This document shows, piece by piece, positions 59,812-64,000 of a DNA stretch of 64,000 nt (its first letter is position 1; every line of letters begins with the position of its first letter). Below the pieces are notes generated by a model, which had not been told where the DNA came from, did no database searches, and saw nothing but the letters and a program-made list of their open reading frames with translations. A program made the translations under genes and the position numbers. Source of the DNA: Pseudomonas viridiflava (GTDB taxonomy: Bacteria > Pseudomonadota > Gammaproteobacteria > Pseudomonadales > Pseudomonadaceae); contig NZ_UTIQ01000001.1 in NCBI RefSeq assembly GCF_900582625.1, positions 1 through 64,000 on the forward strand, in the 5' to 3' direction.

Positions 59812-61383
59812 ATGATTGCCAGTTCCAACCGAGCAGTAATTTGCACGCCCCATGCCGAGGCGAGCGCCGCAGGCATGCGGGTTCTCGATGCGGGTGGCAC
59901 AGCCATCGACGCGATGTTGGCAGCCAGCGCCATGCTCGGCGCCGTGTTTCCTCATATGACCGGGCTGGGCGGCGATGCCCTGTGGATGATCCACGACGAC
60001 AAAGTGCGCACCATCGTGGGGATTGGTCAGGCCGGACAGCGCTTGCCGGACGGCGGCGCCATCACCTTGCGTGGCCCAGGATCGGTTGCCACCACTGCCG
60101 GCGCAGTGGCCAGCTGGCAGGTCGCGGCACAGATCAGTCGGCAACAGTGGGGCTCGAAACTGGGCTGGGCGGACGTGCTGGAAGACGCGGCGTTTAGGGC
60201 CGACGCCGGCTCGCCGGTGTCGCAGTCGCAGCTGTTTTGGCAGACGCTGCGCCAGCCGCTGATCCCGCAACTGCCGGACCTGCAACCGCTGTGCATGACC
60301 GAAGGCCGTTGGCTGCGCGAGGGCGATGTGCTGCGCCAGCCGCAACTGGCCAACACCCTTCGCCATCTGGCACGCCACGGTGTGCAGGATTTCTATCAAG
60401 GCGAACTGGCCCAGGCATTCGCGGCAGCGTTTGCCGAAGTGGGTTGCGGCCTGACGGCAGCCGACCTGGCGGCCACTCGCGCCATGGAGCTGGCGCCCAT
60501 TTCGGTGCGCTACCGAAACGGCCAGCTGTATAACGTGGCGCCGCCGTCGCAGGGGCTTTATACGTTGCAGGCCATGGCAGCGTTACAGCACAAGCCGTTG
60601 GCGAGCGCCGGTAACGGCAGCGCGCGGTATTACCACTATCTGGTTGAAGCCATCAAACAAGGGCTGCTGCGCCGCAATGCGCAGCTGTGCGACCCAGTGA
60701 GTATTCCGTGGAATTTTGCCGGCACCCTTGAGCCTGCACTGGTCAGAACCTACGCCGATGCAATAGATGAAACGCGTGCCGCTCCGTGGAACGAGCCCGG
60801 CCGCCCGGCGGATACGGCATGGATGGCGGCCACCGATGCGCAGGGCCGCACCGCCTGCCTGATCCAAAGCCTGTTCCATGATTTCGGTTCCGGCTGCGTG
60901 CTAAGCGACACCGGTGTGCTCTGGCAGAACCGCGCGGCGGGCTTCAATGCCGACCCGCAGCATGCCAACGGCTGGGCGCCAGGCAAGCGGCCGGCGCATA
61001 CGCTGAATCCGTCGTGCTACCTGGCCGACGATGGCCGCCGCTGGTTTTTCGGCACCCAGGGCGGCGATGGTCAGCCGCAGACGCAAATGGTGTTGGCCAG
61101 CCAGCTGATCGACTTTCAGCAGCCCGTCGATGCCGCACTCAAAGCCCCGCGCTTTCTGCTCGGCCGTAGTTTTTTCGACAGCACCGACAATCTCAAGCTG
61201 GAAGGCGATATGCCGCCGAGCACGATCGAAGGCTTGGCCGCGCTGGGGCACGAGGTGGAAATTATTCCTGCGCTCAGCCCGATGACCGGCCATGCTGGCG
61301 TGATTGCCATCGACGCGACGGGGCAACGCACGGCCATGCATGATCCCCGTGGCGAAGGCACCGCGCTGGGGCAGGCGGATTGA
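59812..61383 (+). CDS. Gamma-glutamyltransferase-family hydrolase
   Basis: A 523-residue Ntn-hydrolase of the GGT family without a signal peptide, so probably cytoplasmic. The N-terminal HAEASAAGMRVLDAGGTAID and TGLGGDALWM are family landmarks. The autocleavage/nucleophile Thr is in PADTAWMAATDAQGR (canonical GDTTH), followed by QSLFHDFGSGCVLSDTGVLWQNR. Start ATG 59812, with a sigma-54-like promoter 50 bases upstream. Catalysis could be on glutathione-like or other gamma-glutamyl compounds. It is followed by a GntR gene 82 bases later. Confidence 0.88.
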   Translation: MIASSNRAVICTPHAEASAAGMRVLDAGGTAIDAMLAASAMLGAVFPHMTGLGGDALWMIHDDKVRTIVGIGQAGQRLPDGGAITLRGPGSVATTAGAVASWQVAAQISRQQWGSKLGWADVLEDAAFRADAGSPVSQSQLFWQTLRQPLIPQLPDLQPLCMTEGRWLREGDVLRQPQLANTLRHLARHGVQDFYQGELAQAFAAAFAEVGCGLTAADLAATRAMELAPISVRYRNGQLYNVAPPSQGLYTLQAMAALQHKPLASAGNGSARYYHYLVEAIKQGLLRRNAQLCDPVSIPWNFAGTLEPALVRTYADAIDETRAAPWNEPGRPADTAWMAATDAQGRTACLIQSLFHDFGSGCVLSDTGVLWQNRAAGFNADPQHANGWAPGKRPAHTLNPSCYLADDGRRWFFGTQGGDGQPQTQMVLASQLIDFQQPVDAALKAPRFLLGRSFFDSTDNLKLEGDMPPSTIEGLAALGHEVEIIPALSPMTGHAGVIAIDATGQRTAMHDPRGEGTALGQAD

Positions 61384-61465
61384 GCGATTTACGCGTATTT
61401 ACCGGGCTCAGGCGGCTGGCGGATAATGTCGCCGTTTGCCCGTCAGCCGCAGAGGAACCATCAGG

Positions 61466-62152
61466 TTGAGCACTGTCACCGCCAAACAGCTTGAGGTGGA
61501 GCGCATCGTCGACAAGCTTTTCAAGGCGATTGCCCAGCATCGTCTGCCGCCGGGCACACGGTTGATCGAAGCGCAGATCGTCGAATCCTTGCAGGCCAAC
61601 CGCAACCATGTGCAGGTCGCGTTGCAGCGCCTGGCGATGCAAAAAGTGGTGACCATCGAAGCCAACCGTGGGGCCATGGTGGCGCAGCCCACGGCCAAGG
61701 AAGCGCGGGATATTTTCAGTGCCCGCCGCGCGGTGGAACGGGCGATTGTCGAGGCCATTACGCCGGCCATCATGCGTAAGCACCGCCAGCGCATCGCCAG
61801 CCACATGAACAGCGAACGCAAGGCCACCAACGACACCGACCGCCGCGCCATCGTGCGCGAGCTCAGCGAATTTCATCTGCTGCTGGGCGAGATCAGTGGC
61901 AACACCGTGCTCAGCGATATTCTTGCCAACCTGATGGTGCGCAGCTCGCTGATCGTCGCCCTGTACCAACGCAACGACGTGCCCTCCTGCGCGTCCGACG
62001 AGCACCAGCAAATCATCACCGCCCTGGAAAACGGCGATAACCAGCAGGCCGTAGCGGTGATGATCGAGCATCTCGATGAGCTGGAAGGGCAACTGGCGCT
62101 TGAGCAAGGCGAGTCTGAAGAATTCAATCTCAAGCAAGCATTGAGCGACTAG
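61466..62152 (+). CDS. GntR-family (FadR-type) regulator
   Basis: A 228-residue regulator. The winged-helix N-terminus (VDKLFKAIAQHRLPPGTRLI...QANRNHVQVALQRLAMQKVV) lacks some canonical residues, and the C-terminal FCD-like helical domain has the EFHLLLGEISGN metal/ligand motif. TTG at 61466 is chosen: GAGGA lies nine bases upstream. It overlaps the convergent amidohydrolase gene by four bases at its stop. May control the GGT-like, amidohydrolase and ABC genes. Confidence 0.88.
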   Translation: MSTVTAKQLEVERIVDKLFKAIAQHRLPPGTRLIEAQIVESLQANRNHVQVALQRLAMQKVVTIEANRGAMVAQPTAKEARDIFSARRAVERAIVEAITPAIMRKHRQRIASHMNSERKATNDTDRRAIVRELSEFHLLLGEISGNTVLSDILANLMVRSSLIVALYQRNDVPSCASDEHQQIITALENGDNQQAVAVMIEHLDELEGQLALEQGESEEFNLKQALSD

Positions 62153-63378
62153 GCTGCCGGCTTCAGCAACTGGCCAGCCGGCCGGCTAAAGGTTTGTCGC
62201 CCGCCTTTGAAGCCCATCAGCGGCGCGCTTATTTCGGCAATCACGGCGGCCGGCGAGTCGGCATCGAAGACGATAAAGTCCGCCTTGCAGCCCGGCACCA
62301 GGCCGTACGCTTTCAAGCGCAGCAAACGTGCCGACTCACTGGAAATCCAGGCCAGGCATTGGCCCAGTTCGGCCTGCGTGCCCAGTTGCGTGACGTTGGC
62401 AAACAGGTTCGCCTGGCGCACCAGCGACGCGTCGCCGTAGGGCGTAAACGGGTTGCCGATATTGTTGGTGGACAGCGAACAGGTCACGCCACAGGCGTGT
62501 AACTGCGCCAATGGCGCCAACCCGCGCGGCTTGTTGTGAAAGGTGTCGCGGCCGGTGAGAAATAAATCGGTGCTGGGCAAGCACGTCACCTGCACGCCGA
62601 CCTCGGCCAGGTGCAGGCCCAACTGCATCAGGTGCGCTTTGGGCAGCGCTGAGAGTTTAGTGGCGTGGCCGATGGTCACCCGCCCGCCCCAGCCGTGCAG
62701 TGCGGTGCAGCGCGCCACTTCCAGGGCGGTCATGTTGTCGGGGTCGAGGTCGAAATCCAGGTGCAGGTCCAGGTCGCAGTCGTAGCGTGTGGCCAGTTCG
62801 AACAGGCGCTGAATCTGGCCATCGGGGTTGCTGTCCATGTACGGGCAACCGCCCAGTACGCTGGCGCCGTTTTCCAGGGCCTGGCAGAGCAGCGCCTCGG
62901 TGCCGGGGTTGTTAAGCAACCCTTCTTGGGGAAACACGCAAATCTCCAGGCCGATGGCCCAGGCGTAATCGGTTTGCAGACGGCGGATGGCGTTGAAGCC
63001 GATAAGGCCGATTTGCGGGTCCAGTTCCACATGGGTGCGCATGTGGGTGGTGCCTTGCAAAATGGCTTTTTCCAGCACCCGCGCGCCGCGCTGGTAAACG
63101 TCTTGCTCGGTAAATTCAGCCTTGGCCGCGCGGGTTTGCGCGACGGCTTCCACCAGCGTGCCTTCGGTTAATTGGCAGCGCTGCATGATGCAGGCCTTGT
63201 CCAGATGGATATGGGTTTCGATAAGACCGGGCAGCATCAGGCGCCCGTCCAGATCGAGGGTGTTCCAGTCGCGTGTAGCCGTGCTGAAGGCCTCGACGAA
63301 ATAACCGTCCTCGACCAACAGTTCGGTCAGCGCGCCCTCCTCGCCCAGCCTGGCATTGACGATTTTCAGCGCACTCAT
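62149..63378 (-). CDS. CodA-like amidohydrolase
   Basis: A 409-residue metal-dependent hydrolase of the cytosine-deaminase group. Metal-site motifs are HIHLDKA, THVELDP, DLHLDFDLD and IGHATKLSAL. The position of the usual last metal/catalytic Asp (GHDDV in CodA) reads STNNIGNP, an Asn. ATG overlaps the upstream ABC ATPase gene's stop by four bases, so they are co-translated. Probable deaminase or amidase of a heterocyclic compound brought in by the ABC system; substrate unknown. Confidence 0.88.
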   Translation of the reverse strand: MSALKIVNARLGEEGALTELLVEDGYFVEAFSTATRDWNTLDLDGRLMLPGLIETHIHLDKACIMQRCQLTEGTLVEAVAQTRAAKAEFTEQDVYQRGARVLEKAILQGTTHMRTHVELDPQIGLIGFNAIRRLQTDYAWAIGLEICVFPQEGLLNNPGTEALLCQALENGASVLGGCPYMDSNPDGQIQRLFELATRYDCDLDLHLDFDLDPDNMTALEVARCTALHGWGGRVTIGHATKLSALPKAHLMQLGLHLAEVGVQVTCLPSTDLFLTGRDTFHNKPRGLAPLAQLHACGVTCSLSTNNIGNPFTPYGDASLVRQANLFANVTQLGTQAELGQCLAWISSESARLLRLKAYGLVPGCKADFIVFDADSPAAVIAEISAPLMGFKGGRQTFSRPAGQLLKPAA

Positions 63379-64000
63379 ACCGCCACCGCTTCGCCCAGGT
63401 ACGCGGCGGCAAGCTCCTTGTCGTCGCGCAGCTCGGCGGCACTCGCAGCTTTTACGATGCAGCCGGTTTCCAGCACATAGGCGCGGTCGGCCACTTGCAG
63501 CGCCAGGTTGGCCATTTGGTCGACCAGCAGAATGGTCACGCCTTCATCGCGCAGCGCAGCGAGCGCGTCGTACAGCTCGCCGATCATGGCGGGCGACAGG
63601 CCCAGCGAGGGTTCGTCGAGCAACAGAATCTTCGGCTTGGCCATCAAGCCTCGCCCTACCGCCACCATCTGCTGCTCGCCACCGGAAAGCAGCCCGGCGG
63701 GGTTATCGATACGGTCGCGCAGGCGGGGGAAGCGCGTGAGGATGGCCTCGATTTCCGCGTCGACATCAAACGCATCCGGACGCGAATAACCGCCCAGCAG
63801 CAAGTTATCGCGCACGCTCAAATACGGGAACACCTGACGGCCTTCAGGCACCAGGGCCAAGCCCCGCGCGGCGATATGGCTGGCGCTGGCTTGCTCGATA
63901 TTTTCGTCGTCCAGCAGCACGCTGCCGCCGCTCGCCCGATGCAGCCCGGCCAGGCACTGCAAAATGCTCGACTTGCCCGCGCCGTTTGCGCCAAGAATGG
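63375..64000 (-). CDS. LivF-type ABC transporter ATP-binding protein, partial
   Basis: The 5' end lies beyond the window; about 208 residues are visible. Walker A begins at the edge (ILGANGAGKSSILQCLAG), signature LLSGGEQQMVAVGRGLM, Walker B ILLLDEPSLGLSP and the GRQVFPYLSV Q-loop region are typical of LivF, the second ATPase of branched-chain amino acid/urea-type importers. The remaining transporter genes are expected to lie upstream, beyond 64000. Confidence 0.92.
   Translation of the reverse strand, partial: ILGANGAGKSSILQCLAGLHRASGGSVLLDDENIEQASASHIAARGLALVPEGRQVFPYLSVRDNLLLGGYSRPDAFDVDAEIEAILTRFPRLRDRIDNPAGLLSGGEQQMVAVGRGLMAKPKILLLDEPSLGLSPAMIGELYDALAALRDEGVTILLVDQMANLALQVADRAYVLETGCIVKAASAAELRDDKELAAAYLGEAVAV

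Overview
The window looks like a chromosomal segment of a Pseudomonas (fluorescens/putida-like group). The GC-rich codon use, the dispersed REP palindromes of the GTAGGAGCGGCTTTAGCCGCGAT type, and an acidic amino-acid uptake locus ordered like aatJQMP-aauSR of Pseudomonas all point there. I see no rRNA, tRNA, CRISPR array, intact insertion sequence or prophage. Genes are densely packed on both strands, with many divergent regulator/target pairs.

Layout. 1-6467: tandem repeats, a chemoreceptor, an unknown protein, a hybrid histidine kinase, and a MerR regulator divergent from a small membrane protein with a textbook MerR-type operator. 6445-20566: a large catabolic island. On the minus strand it holds a CitMHS carrier, D-2-hydroxyacid dehydrogenase, LeuC-like and LeuD-like dehydratase subunits and an MmgE/PrpD protein. 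On the plus strand it holds a DNA-binding-domain/citrate-synthase fusion, a DUF1302 and DUF1329 outer-membrane pair, an AtuA-like protein and a DUF4387 protein, closed by an HD-domain/LuxR regulator. Functionally it parallels the 2-methylcitrate cycle (C-C condensation, dehydration, rehydration) but with different enzymes, and it is the best candidate for an undescribed pathway. 20656-23259: a secreted alpha/beta hydrolase and two unknown proteins. 23454-30478: the AauR/AauS sigma-54 two-component system and the AatJQMP ABC transporter, with a sigma-54 promoter and two matching upstream activator sites.

30633-40119: an orphan class I-like HMG-CoA reductase; a probable D-tartrate module (DctA-type carrier, D-tartrate dehydratase, LysR regulator); a thioredoxin-reductase-like flavoprotein; a degenerate SRAP protein; and GNAT, PEBP, AraC and DUF1232 proteins. 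40263-46472: lipoproteins, a CcdA-type antitoxin remnant interrupted by a REP pair, oxidoreductase, LysR and TSUP genes, and small membrane proteins. 46699-56925: a two-zinc-finger protein followed by repeated oxidoreductase/regulator pairs (two SDRs, quinone oxidoreductase, aldo/keto reductase, a multidrug MFS pump, LysR and ArsR regulators). The ArsR operon has two matching 7-6-7 operators.

57071-59093: an orphan PAAR effector with a toxin-44-type C-terminus and two tandem diverged copies of a membrane-anchored putative immunity gene. 59304-64000: a small secreted protein, a gamma-glutamyltransferase homologue behind a sigma-54-like promoter, a GntR regulator, a CodA-like amidohydrolase, and a LivF-type ABC ATPase that runs off the end of the window.

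Functions are assigned from sequence motifs and family memory only; no database search was run.
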